A DNA stretch of 64,000 nucleotides, from positions 1 to 64,000 of the forward strand of contig WQXU01000003.1 in the NCBI GenBank assembly GCA_009781635.1. Direction: 5' to 3'. The translations under genes and the position numbers were made by a program. Of this stretch, positions 44,558-53,016 are shown piece after piece. The stretch's first letter is position 1, and every line of letters begins with the position of its first letter. This DNA comes from Treponema sp. (lineage in GTDB: Bacteria > Spirochaetota > Spirochaetia > Treponematales > Breznakiellaceae). The notes under the pieces are model-generated. The model saw only the letters and a list, made by a program, of their open reading frames with translations. It was not told the origin of the DNA and did not search any database.

Positions 44558-45526
44558 ATGACATCGAAAATTGAGGTTAAAAACCTTTCCAAGGTGTACG
44601 GAAACGTGCAGGCAGTTACAGATGTTTCATTTTCTGTTGGAGACAGGGAAGTTCTGGGTTTTCTTGGTCCTAACGGCGCGGGAAAAACAACTGTGATGAA
44701 AATTCTTACAGGTTTTCATTACCAGTCAGGCGGAACGGCCGTTATAGACGGAATCCATGTTGATGAAAATCCGCTGGATGTAAAAAAACGAATCGGCTAT
44801 CTGCCGGAAAATGTGCCGCTTTACGGAGATCTCACTGTTGATGAATACCTAGATTTCGCGGCGCAGGCGCATTCAATCCCGAAGAGCGAACGTTCGCGCA
44901 TTATTGATGAAAGCCTGGAAGCCTGCGGCCTTACAGATTACAGAAGCCGGAAGATTGAAACCCTTTCCAAGGGTTATCGCCAGCGTACGGGGCTTGCGCA
45001 GGCTATTCTTCATGACCCGCCAATCCTTATACTTGACGAGCCGACAACAGGCCTTGATCCGAATCAGATTATAGAGATACGTTCGCTGATAAAAGAACTT
45101 GGTAAAAGAAAAACAGTTATTCTTTCCACCCACATTCTGCAGGAAGTAGAGGCAATCTGCACACAGGTGCTTATTATTAATGACGGACGCATTGCAGCTC
45201 TTGGACGGCCGCAGGAAATTGCAGGAACCATGAAGGGCGGCGACACATGGGAGCTTCTGCTTAAAGGCGCAGATGCCATGATAGTTAAAGATAAAATTCT
45301 GCAGCTTGGCAGCATTTCAAATGCCCTGGTTGAAAATACAAATGAAGGATTCGTATCTGCAAATTTCTTTGTTCCTGCCGCATCCGGCGATTCAAACGCA
45401 GGCGAGCGCATTTTTGACTGGGCTGTAAACGAAGGGCTTAAAATACTTGAAATGAACAGGAAAAAACTCAGTATCGAAGACATATTCGTAAAATTAACAA
45501 GCAATGAAGATCCGGGAGTACAGTAA
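44558..45526 (+). CDS. ABC transporter ATPase (GldA-like)
   Basis: This 322-residue ABC ATPase has Walker A GPNGAGKTT, signature LSKGYRQRTGLAQ, Walker B ILILDEPTTGLDP and H-loop LSTHI, followed by a C-terminal extension of about 90 residues. It drives the adjacent permease. The arrangement with GldF-like, GldG-like and DUF4340 genes matches Gld-type exporters, whose substrate is not known. The start follows GCGAGGTAA. Confidence 0.9.
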   Translation: MTSKIEVKNLSKVYGNVQAVTDVSFSVGDREVLGFLGPNGAGKTTVMKILTGFHYQSGGTAVIDGIHVDENPLDVKKRIGYLPENVPLYGDLTVDEYLDFAAQAHSIPKSERSRIIDESLEACGLTDYRSRKIETLSKGYRQRTGLAQAILHDPPILILDEPTTGLDPNQIIEIRSLIKELGKRKTVILSTHILQEVEAICTQVLIINDGRIAALGRPQEIAGTMKGGDTWELLLKGADAMIVKDKILQLGSISNALVENTNEGFVSANFFVPAASGDSNAGERIFDWAVNEGLKILEMNRKKLSIEDIFVKLTSNEDPGVQ

Positions 45527-46263
45527 TGAAAAAATTTATACCTTACCGTGCGCTTACACTGGCGCGCAAAGAAATTTTCCAGTACTTGAATGCTCCTGCA
45601 TTTTACGGCGCGGCAGTTTTCTTCCTGCTTTTTTGTTCCATATTTTTGTTTTATTTCCAGCAGTACTTTGCGCAGGATCAGGCAACGCTGCGTTCCTACT
45701 TTGGAATATTCCCTATAGTCTTTATTCTTGTTATTCCTGTGATAACAATGAAAAGCTGGGCAGAAGAAAGGAAAACAGGCACAGTTGAGCTTTTATTAAC
45801 AATGCCCTTTACCGAATGGGATCTTGTGCTGGGAAAATTCCTGTCTGCGCTTGCCATACTGGGCATGATGCTGCTGTTGACAGTTCCCCTGCCGCTGACC
45901 CTTTCAAGTTTGGGAAGTTTTGATGCAGGCATGATTTTATGCGAATATCTGGGCGCGTTTTTGTTAGGCGCAAGCGCAGTGTCCCTTGGCCTGCTTTTAT
46001 CATGTCTTTCAAAGAATCAGGCGGGCGCGTTTCTTGGCAGCGCGGTAGTATTAATGATAGTTATGCTTATAAACCAGATAACGATGTCTTTTGATCTTCC
46101 GCAATGGCTTGCGCAGAGCATCAATTTTATTTCATTGGCGTATCATTTTGAAAGTTTTTCCAAGGGTCTTATTGACACAAGGGATTTGGCTTTCTTCGTA
46201 TTAAGTACAGCGCTGTTTTTGTTTATCAATACAAGAGTTATCCTGCTTAGGAAATGGAAATAG
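45526..46263 (+). CDS. ABC-2 type permease (GldF-like)
   Basis: This 245-residue membrane protein has six TM segments, with the loop MKSWAEERKTGTVELLLTMPFTEWDLVLGKFLSAL typical of ABC-2/GldF permeases. Its ATG overlaps the ATPase stop by one base, so the two are translationally coupled. It probably forms the channel for the Gld-like exporter. Confidence 0.88.
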   Translation: MKKFIPYRALTLARKEIFQYLNAPAFYGAAVFFLLFCSIFLFYFQQYFAQDQATLRSYFGIFPIVFILVIPVITMKSWAEERKTGTVELLLTMPFTEWDLVLGKFLSALAILGMMLLLTVPLPLTLSSLGSFDAGMILCEYLGAFLLGASAVSLGLLLSCLSKNQAGAFLGSAVVLMIVMLINQITMSFDLPQWLAQSINFISLAYHFESFSKGLIDTRDLAFFVLSTALFLFINTRVILLRKWK

Positions 46264-46278
46264 ACGGGAGAAAAGAAA

Positions 46279-48060
46279 ATGACTAAAAGACAAACAATAA
46301 ATATAACCATATTATCCATAATAGTATTTGTTCTTGCCTTTATGGTGAGTAACCGTCTCTGGTTCCGTCTGGATCTTACAAAGAACAAGGCATACACAAT
46401 TTCGCGTGTTTCGCGTAACCTTCACAGGGAATTGCCGGATGTGGTAAACATTACCTATTATCTTTCAAATAAACTTCGTACAGTTGTCCCTGCACCCGGA
46501 GAAATAGAAGATACCCTAAGAGAGTATGTTGCGTATTCCAGGGGAAGAATACGTCTTACAGTCCGCGATCCTGTCAACGTAGGGCTTTCGGCAGTAGAAC
46601 AGCTTGGCCTTCATCCAAGACAGGTTCCTATTGTAGAACAGGATCAGACAAGTCTTATTACAGTTTACTCAGGCATTGTAATTGAATACCTTGACAGAAC
46701 GGATGTTATTCCCTGGGTGATTTCGATCGACACGCTTGAATATGATTTAACATCCAGGATTCGTTCCATGGTAAACGATACAGAACGATGGATTGGAGTA
46801 CTTGTTGCAGACAGTTTCAGGCAGTGGAGAGAAGATTTCGGCTATTTAAACATGGTTTTTGCCGAGGCCAATTACAGAGTGCGCCTCTTTCTTCCCGGCG
46901 AAGAAATTCCTGATAATACGCCTGCGCTCTTTGTACTGGGCGGCGTTGAGGATTTGGATGAATGGGCGCTTTACAGGATAGACAGATATATACGGCTTGG
47001 CGGAAAAGTACTCTTTGCCGTGAAAGGTGTTTTCATAGATACGGTTTACGGTTCTGTAGAGGCAAGAGAACAAAGGGATCTTGGGCTTCTTGACATGATA
47101 GCTTCCTACGGAGTTATTATCCGTTCCGAACTTGCGCTGGATCGCAATGCTCTTACATTGCAGTATCAGAGCAGGACGCAGCAAGGCGGCATTCAGGTCA
47201 GAATCGTGCGTTATCCGCTATGGATTGGCGTTCTTGGGGACAACGGAAATGCGCAGCATCCTGTAAGTTCCGGTTTTTCCGGGGTCGACCTTTTCTGGTC
47301 AAGCCCGCTTGAGCTTGTCCCTCCGCCAAATGTAGAAGCTCTTCCTCTTTTTACAAGCTCGCAGGAAGCATGGTCTATGCGGGAAGCGTTTTATACAAAT
47401 CCTGAAATACCCTACATACTGGAGCTGGAAGCTCTGGAAACAAAGGGTGAAAAAATTCTTGGCGCTTCCCTGACAGGCGTATTTCCAAGCTTTTTCGCCG
47501 GTGCTCCCAAGCCCGTACGCGAAGGTTCTGATGAGGAATTGCCTGACATGCCGGAAGTTGCAAGAGAGTCAAGAATTATTGTAGTAGGGGATACTGATTT
47601 TGCGACGAACATAGTAAATGCTACCCAGGCTGCGCATAACATGGATTTCCTTCTGCGCGCCGCTGACTGGCTTGCAAATGATGATGATATTATCGGCATA
47701 CGAAGCAGGCAGCCGCAGGCAGGAAGGCTTGACAAGATCGCAGATCCTGCGCGCCGCTCTTTGGCGATGAGGATTTCCCAGATTGTCAATGTCGGCATTA
47801 TTCCCGCTTTTGTTATCGCATCCGGTTTAATTCTCTCCTCGTTCAGGCGAAGACGCGCAAGAGGCCTGTCTCCTGCTACGGAAGATTCACAGATTGCAGA
47901 TGAATCTCAAGAGCAAGCTGCAGATGAATCTCAAAAACAAGTCGCAGATGAGTCTCCTGCCGCAGAAGATTCACAGATTGCAGATGAATCTCAAGAACAA
48001 GATGCAGATGAGTCTCAAGAACAAGCTGCAGATGACAGTGGAGGTTCCGATGAAGTATAA
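46279..48060 (+). CDS. GldG-like ABC-associated protein with acidic repeat tail
   Basis: This 593-residue protein has a TM at about residues 9-28, a long periplasmic region (ABC_transp_aux/GldG type, containing YYLSNKLRTVVPAPGEIEDTL and VVGDTDFATN), a C-terminal TM near 515-532, then RRRRAR and an acidic tail of repeated ADESQEQ units ending in GGSDEV. The tail is repeat-encoded (47881-48040) and may vary in length. It lies 15 bases after the permease and overlaps the DUF4340 gene by 11 bases. Confidence 0.85.
   Translation: MTKRQTINITILSIIVFVLAFMVSNRLWFRLDLTKNKAYTISRVSRNLHRELPDVVNITYYLSNKLRTVVPAPGEIEDTLREYVAYSRGRIRLTVRDPVNVGLSAVEQLGLHPRQVPIVEQDQTSLITVYSGIVIEYLDRTDVIPWVISIDTLEYDLTSRIRSMVNDTERWIGVLVADSFRQWREDFGYLNMVFAEANYRVRLFLPGEEIPDNTPALFVLGGVEDLDEWALYRIDRYIRLGGKVLFAVKGVFIDTVYGSVEAREQRDLGLLDMIASYGVIIRSELALDRNALTLQYQSRTQQGGIQVRIVRYPLWIGVLGDNGNAQHPVSSGFSGVDLFWSSPLELVPPPNVEALPLFTSSQEAWSMREAFYTNPEIPYILELEALETKGEKILGASLTGVFPSFFAGAPKPVREGSDEELPDMPEVARESRIIVVGDTDFATNIVNATQAAHNMDFLLRAADWLANDDDIIGIRSRQPQAGRLDKIADPARRSLAMRISQIVNVGIIPAFVIASGLILSSFRRRRARGLSPATEDSQIADESQEQAADESQKQVADESPAAEDSQIADESQEQDADESQEQAADDSGGSDEV
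47881..48040. repeat. In-frame tandem repeats encoding the acidic tail
   Basis: Seven or so imperfect 21-24-base units around GCAGATGAATCTCAAGA encode the ADESQEQ-like motifs at the end of the GldG-like protein. A larger duplication of GAAGATTCACAGATTGCAGA (47881 and again at 47965) is visible. All units keep the frame, so copy-number change would lengthen or shorten the tail. Confidence 0.8.
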
Positions 48061-48988
48061 AGATAAACTTGTTCTTCTTTTATCGCTTATTGCAGTATTG
48101 GTATTAACGTATGCTGCAAGTATAATTTTCGGCCCGGATATGGGAAATTCAAGAGTGTTATCCCATGTCTGGCTTGAGCAAAGATCCGCCGAAAGAACAA
48201 CAAGGATAGTTATATCCGCGCAGGACTCTTATGAACTTGTAAAGAGGAATAATCTGTGGTTTGTTTTGCATAACAGCCTTGAACTGCCTGCGCGCGAGCT
48301 TCGTGTAAATGATTTTTTGGACATTCTTACAACGCGCTCGCAGTGGCCTGTACGCTCGTCAAATGAATCCAGCCACGAACGTTTTGGTTTAAGCGAAGAG
48401 CTCGCTTCAAGAATTACAATTTACGGAGAGTACTCTGTTCTCCTTGATCTTCTTGTAGGAAATGATGATATCTTCAGGAATGAAACATATTTCCGCAAAT
48501 CCGCCCAGAGTGAAGTGCGCGCCGGAGACAGCAGTATAAAGGTATATCTTTCAAGTCCTGTTTCGTCGTGGTACAACTTAAGGCTTTTTCCGGAAAGTGA
48601 AAATATAGACATTAGCGCCATACAGCGGCTTACTGTTTACAATGGCGAAGAAACTCAAGTGTTCAGCCGCAGAAACAGGGTATGGGAAATTTCCGGTATT
48701 GATGTTCAGAATCCATCGCAAAACAATATCGAAAACTACATTCGCTCAATCATTAATCTGGAAGGTGATAATTTTGCTGATGCAGTTCTGCGCGATGATC
48801 CTGTGTTGAATCACAGCCGTATTATGGTAGAATTCGGAAATGGCCGTATTGCAACAATAAGGCTAAGCCAGGCTGATGAGTCAGGACGTATCTTTGCCCA
48901 TGCAAGCGGAAGAGAATATGTTTACTCACTGCCGTTATGGTCTTCCAGCCGTTTATACAGACCGGCTTCTTCTTTTGAGATGCAATAA
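48050..48988 (+). CDS. DUF4340-family protein
   Basis: This 312-residue protein starts at ATG 48050 with GGAGG six bases upstream and has an N-terminal TM anchor (LVLLLSLIAVLVLTYAASIIF). The rest matches DUF4340: NNLWFVLHNSLELPAR, FGLSEELASRITIYGE, and a closing region of two related beta domains. The family is usually found next to GldG-like genes, as here. The frame is also open about 156 bases upstream, through the acidic-repeat part of the previous gene, but that stretch is not a coding start. Confidence 0.85.
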   Translation: MKYKDKLVLLLSLIAVLVLTYAASIIFGPDMGNSRVLSHVWLEQRSAERTTRIVISAQDSYELVKRNNLWFVLHNSLELPARELRVNDFLDILTTRSQWPVRSSNESSHERFGLSEELASRITIYGEYSVLLDLLVGNDDIFRNETYFRKSAQSEVRAGDSSIKVYLSSPVSSWYNLRLFPESENIDISAIQRLTVYNGEETQVFSRRNRVWEISGIDVQNPSQNNIENYIRSIINLEGDNFADAVLRDDPVLNHSRIMVEFGNGRIATIRLSQADESGRIFAHASGREYVYSLPLWSSSRLYRPASSFEMQ

Positions 48989-49036
48989 CCGCAAAAAGAA
49001 GATGCAGGAAAAAAAATATAAAAAGGAGCCGGTAAA

Positions 49037-49405
49037 ATGAATAATGATGAGTTTGTAAAAAATTATTATGAGTTTGCAGAACGTGCGTTAAAATTTTCAG
49101 AAATTTCAAGAAGCGAAGGGCTTCTGGCATTGGATAACAAGCTTTATGAAGACAAAATTAAGGAAAGGGATATTTTTGAGTACGGGATGCGTTTTGTTGT
49201 TGACGGAACTGAAAGAACGCTGATAGAAAGAATACTTTCCAATATTATTGCGCAGGAAAAAGACGCCCTGGCAAGGCAATTCAAGCTTATGCAAAAGGAA
49301 GCTGTCTTAATGCTGCAGGAAGGCATGAATTACAGGATAGTTCATGCCATGTTAAATTCATTTACAGGCCTATCGTTAAATGAAGACAAACTTACAATGA
49401 TGTAA
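49037..49405 (+). CDS. Orphan MotA-type cytoplasmic-loop protein
   Basis: This 122-residue soluble protein resembles only the cytoplasmic loop of MotA (the part that contacts FliG): SRSEGLLALDNKLYE, FEYGMRFVVDGTERTLIERILSNIIAQEKD. MotA's four TM segments are missing, and no break in frame suggests they were lost recently. It could modulate the flagellar motor or have taken on another role. AAAAGGAG precedes the ATG. It lies 48 bases after the DUF4340 gene. Confidence 0.6.
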   Translation: MNNDEFVKNYYEFAERALKFSEISRSEGLLALDNKLYEDKIKERDIFEYGMRFVVDGTERTLIERILSNIIAQEKDALARQFKLMQKEAVLMLQEGMNYRIVHAMLNSFTGLSLNEDKLTMM

Positions 49406-49424
49406 TTAAATTTAACTTAAAAAA

Positions 49425-50549
49425 TCAGCCGTGTGTTTTGATAAAATCCCTGTATTTGTCCGGATCGCTTTTAAAAGCAATTATGGATGTATGGCGATCG
49501 TTCTTTGCCTTCCTTAGAGCTTCAGATGCTTCAAATATGAGGCGATCGGCATTTAGCAGTCTGCCTGAGCGTGAAGAGAGCCCTATGCAAAGACTGGAAG
49601 AAGCGAAGCCGCCGGGAAATTTTTCCATTATACGCTGATAAAACTTTTCAGCTCTTGTAATAGCGACATCAAGGCCAATGCCGGGAAGAATCACTGTTAT
49701 GCCATACTCATTGTATTCAAAAAGCAAGTCCCTTGATGTAAAGAAATTAACAGTTTCCTCCGCAGCTTGCCTGAACATTGAGTCGCTGTTTATATCACAG
49801 AATTCCATCAATACAAGAGTAAGATCTTTTTCTGTTGAGGAACAGCGGTGCAGTTCAGAATCCAGCCTGTCTTTTGTATATTCTTCCCAGCCAATACTGC
49901 TGCGGGATGAATAAAGGCCTTTTGGCCCTGTTCCTGCTGTCTCCTGTCTGTGTTCATAACCCGGAGTGCCGGCATAAATCATCTCACCCCGTAATTTCTG
50001 AGGCTTTCCAGTAAGATACTGTATCAGTATTGTAAAGAAGGAAATTGCAAAACCAATTAATATTATTAAAAGAGTCTGCTTTAGTATGATTAAAAACTCC
50101 TGATAGTCAAAAGCGCTGGCTGCAGCTTTAATATTTGCATTGCGTATATCCTGAATCGGCAAGGGCCTGTAATGATCTTTATTTGAAAGGCTTAGCCTGT
50201 TTTTAAATCTTGGAAAATTATTAACCCATGTGATTGCATGCCCGTTGTTTTTTTCAAAAGCGTGTCCGCCGTCAGCTCCTGTAATTATCAAGGCTTCAAT
50301 ACTGCTGCTTGCGGCAAGGGCATTATTCATTGTCTGGATAAACCTGTCATCCATGAAACCGTACGCTGCCGCATTCATTGCGATGTTTGCTATTTGTGAA
50401 AATTCCTTTTCAGCGATTATCCCCCGCTGTTCAATGCTCAGATATATGCGAACAGAGCCCTGAACCAGTGCGCAAAGATAAATAATAATACAGGCCGCGG
50501 CAATAATTGAGCCGCCAATAGACGTTTTTTTGCTTTTTTGCATTTCCAT
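49425..50549 (-). CDS. Membrane protein with degenerate GGDEF-like domain
   Basis: This 374-residue protein has a TM near residues 12-32, a short periplasmic region, a second TM near 155-180 and a C-terminal domain of GGDEF-like fold (residues 215-365) where the active loop reads FEYNEYG. No GG[DE]EF is present, so cyclase activity is unlikely; it may bind GTP or c-di-GMP or act through contacts. The start ATG is followed by an MEMQKSKK basic N-terminus. Divergent from the MEMO gene. Confidence 0.65.
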   Translation of the reverse strand: MEMQKSKKTSIGGSIIAAACIIIYLCALVQGSVRIYLSIEQRGIIAEKEFSQIANIAMNAAAYGFMDDRFIQTMNNALAASSSIEALIITGADGGHAFEKNNGHAITWVNNFPRFKNRLSLSNKDHYRPLPIQDIRNANIKAAASAFDYQEFLIILKQTLLIILIGFAISFFTILIQYLTGKPQKLRGEMIYAGTPGYEHRQETAGTGPKGLYSSRSSIGWEEYTKDRLDSELHRCSSTEKDLTLVLMEFCDINSDSMFRQAAEETVNFFTSRDLLFEYNEYGITVILPGIGLDVAITRAEKFYQRIMEKFPGGFASSSLCIGLSSRSGRLLNADRLIFEASEALRKAKNDRHTSIIAFKSDPDKYRDFIKTHG

Positions 50550-50562
50550 ATTTTTGATTCTC

Positions 50563-50571
50563 TGTTATAAT
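50563..50571 (+). promoter_or_regulatory. Extended -10 element before the MEMO gene
   Basis: TGTTATAAT (TATAAT at 50566-50571) is an extended -10. Transcription would begin about nine bases before ATG 50588, and no Shine-Dalgarno is visible, so the leader would be very short. Confidence 0.5.
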
Positions 50572-50587
50572 TATCGGTAGATTTCGT

Positions 50588-51421
50588 ATGCAAATAAGAG
50601 ATTATTCACTGCCTGCAGGATGGTTTCCGCGGGATTCGCAGTCAGTTTCTGCATTTTTAAAGGAATATAAGGCCAAAGCAGGGGAAAAAGGCCGGGCTGC
50701 TGTTTCTCCTCATGCCGGCTGGTATTACAGCGGCAGGATAGCCGCTCTTGGAGTAGCCAGTCTTCAGCCGGATGCCGATACAATAATTGTTTTGGGAGGG
50801 CATCTTGGCGCAGGCTCTCCGCCTGTTTTTGCTATGGAAGATGCTGTTAGAACACCCTTTGGGCATTTACCCATAGATATAAAACTGCGTAACAGTCTTG
50901 TCAGGGAGCTTGACGGAAAAGAAGACATTTACAGGGACAACACAATAGAAGTGCTTTTACCTATGGTGCATTATTTTTTCCCGGATTCAAAACTGCTGTG
51001 GCTGCGCCTTCCCTCTGATATGAAATCGTTTACAGCCGGAAAAATTATTTCGCAAATTGCATCTGAATTAAAATGCAGGGTAAATGTCCTTGCGTCTACA
51101 GATTTAACCCATTACGGTAAAAATTACGGCTTTTCTCCCTGCGGCAGGGTTAAAAATGACGAAGCCTTAAAATGGATGCGCGATGTTAACGATGCCCTCT
51201 TTATTAAGGCAGTGGAATCGCAGGACAGCGCCTCTGTATTGCGCCGCGCAGAATACGAGCAGGCGGCATGTTCTGCAGGCGCGGTGCTGGGCGCTATGGG
51301 CTTTGCCGAAGAAGAGGGACTTGGATCTGCATCTCTTTTGGAATACGGAACAAGCGCAGATGCAGAGCATGATGTCCCCGATTCATTTGTCGGATATGCA
51401 GCCCTTTCCTGGCTGGAGTAA
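50588..51421 (+). CDS. MEMO1-family protein (AmmeMemoRadiSam system protein B)
   Basis: This 277-residue protein has the MEMO fold motifs: HAGWYYSG, GGHLGAG, ASTDLTHYG and EQAACSAGAVLGAMG, supplying the His, Asp and Cys residues that form the presumed metal site. In many bacteria it occurs with an AMMECR1-like protein and a radical-SAM enzyme; neither is adjacent here. The reaction is not established. The stop codon abuts that of the convergent Maf-type gene. Confidence 0.85.
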   Translation: MQIRDYSLPAGWFPRDSQSVSAFLKEYKAKAGEKGRAAVSPHAGWYYSGRIAALGVASLQPDADTIIVLGGHLGAGSPPVFAMEDAVRTPFGHLPIDIKLRNSLVRELDGKEDIYRDNTIEVLLPMVHYFFPDSKLLWLRLPSDMKSFTAGKIISQIASELKCRVNVLASTDLTHYGKNYGFSPCGRVKNDEALKWMRDVNDALFIKAVESQDSASVLRRAEYEQAACSAGAVLGAMGFAEEEGLGSASLLEYGTSADAEHDVPDSFVGYAALSWLE

Positions 51422-53002
51422 TCAACCGGGTGAAACTGATAATGTTTTTTCTATTATACTGATGCTTTTCTCTTTTACTTCTTTTATTATATCTTCTGTT
51501 AAAAGTTCCGGTTTCCGCCTTTTTATCGATGCCGCATACGGGAGCAGCGTTGTGAAAACCTGCCTTTCTTTGCAATTCAAATTTAAAATGTAATTCTCTT
51601 CGCTCTTTGCATCCGGCAGGGCCGCTATGTCATTTCTGTATTGTTCAAGAAATAATTGTCCGCTTATACTGCTTTTTCCGCTATTCCCCGTGTTCTTAAT
51701 ATATTCTGCGCCTATTGCTCCTCTTTGCAGGTTTATGGGAGCGCCCTGTCCGGATGCGCAGATTATCTTTGCGCTCATCATGGCGGCTTTTTTTTCCAGT
51801 TTTTTGCGGTAGAAACGAAGCTGGTATGTTTCGCAGTAATTTTTCTTTTTGCCGTCCGGCGAAGGCAGAAAAGGACTGCGGTACAGAAAAGATGAAAGCT
51901 GAGCTTCCAGGGGAGACAGGCGGTTTTGCTTTTTGGAAAAGAAGGGATAGATGTAAGTTCCCCTTGCGTAAGATTTGCAGTTGACATATGAAAAATCCGC
52001 GCCAAAGAGCGTTATGCGCTTTGCGCCGAGAGCTTCGGCAAGGGAAAGGCATGCATACGTTACATTTCCGCCCGATGTATCAAGAAAAGGCAGATTAGGC
52101 CATGCAAGGGATAAATACAGGGCAAGCGGATGGCCGCTTGAGAAAAACACAGGAAAAGATGAGAAGCTGGAAATTAACGGGGGGCTTGCAATATCCATAA
52201 CAAGCGGGATGTGCTTCCTGTTATAATCCATAAAATGGTAGTAGCTAATATGCTGGCAGTCGATGGAAACAACAGCATCCGGTTCAATCCCATTATATAT
52301 AAGTGCATTTAAGGCTGTGTCTGTGCTTATTATAAATACATTCTTCGATTTTAAATCTGCAAGAGCGCAAAGCTGGTTATCAAGCGAAGGTCCTGCGGCA
52401 ACAATTGCAGCTTCAGTAATTTTTTTTTCTGTTATTAAGTTTTCATTGCAGGTTTGGGCAGTTCTTATGTTGCGGATAATATTGGAGAACCACCTCTTTC
52501 CAAAATGCGCCTGAACCGAATAATCGCCTGAAACAATCTCAACTGCTTCCTGTATGACAGATGAGATTGTTTCAAACTTGTGAATATCCTGTTCAATCCT
52601 TGTCCGCAGAGGAATTGTTTTTATGCCGCCGCAGAGAGCCGGTTTGAAATTTTCAATTATATATTTTTTTATATCTTCGCATGAAGGGTCAATAAAAAGT
52701 TTAAAGCGATCATCTGTAAGCAGCTTTGAATAGTCTTTGCCGGCAAGGAGTTCCCTGATATTCTCTTTATTAAAATCAATTACAACTATATTTATATTTT
52801 TAAGTTTTAAGGCCGCTTCAGGCGCAAACCCTCCTCCCAGCCCCAAAAACACAACAAAGGTCATATCGCCAATTGAAGAAACAAGACGCTCCGCTTCTTT
52901 TACAGGGTCAATCATTGAATGAAGGGGTTTTATATTTCCAGCAGACAAAATTGCAGGAACCATTTTACCGGATTTTGATTCTTGAAATATATAGCCTTTC
53001 AT
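51422..53002 (-). CDS. DUF115 / Maf-type motility-associated glycosyltransferase-like protein
   Basis: This 526-residue protein has the DUF115 core (AAIVAAGPSLDNQL, STDTALNALIYNGIEPDAVVSID, FGADFSYVN), the family annotated as 'motility-associated factor glycosyltransferase' that modifies flagellin in other genera. The N-terminal segment includes PLHSMIDPVKEAERL. ATG 53002 has AGGG upstream; a GTG three codons earlier is weaker. A second family member lies immediately upstream on the same strand. The actual acceptor is unknown. Confidence 0.78.
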   Translation of the reverse strand: MKGYIFQESKSGKMVPAILSAGNIKPLHSMIDPVKEAERLVSSIGDMTFVVFLGLGGGFAPEAALKLKNINIVVIDFNKENIRELLAGKDYSKLLTDDRFKLFIDPSCEDIKKYIIENFKPALCGGIKTIPLRTRIEQDIHKFETISSVIQEAVEIVSGDYSVQAHFGKRWFSNIIRNIRTAQTCNENLITEKKITEAAIVAAGPSLDNQLCALADLKSKNVFIISTDTALNALIYNGIEPDAVVSIDCQHISYYHFMDYNRKHIPLVMDIASPPLISSFSSFPVFFSSGHPLALYLSLAWPNLPFLDTSGGNVTYACLSLAEALGAKRITLFGADFSYVNCKSYARGTYIYPFFSKKQNRLSPLEAQLSSFLYRSPFLPSPDGKKKNYCETYQLRFYRKKLEKKAAMMSAKIICASGQGAPINLQRGAIGAEYIKNTGNSGKSSISGQLFLEQYRNDIAALPDAKSEENYILNLNCKERQVFTTLLPYAASIKRRKPELLTEDIIKEVKEKSISIIEKTLSVSPG

Positions 53003-53016
53003 TCTGATCACCCTGT

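Noticed and set aside
47894-48049. DUF4340 frame extended through the acidic repeats
   Set aside because: That part is the other frame of the GldG-like repeat tail; ATG 48050 has a good Shine-Dalgarno and a TM anchor.
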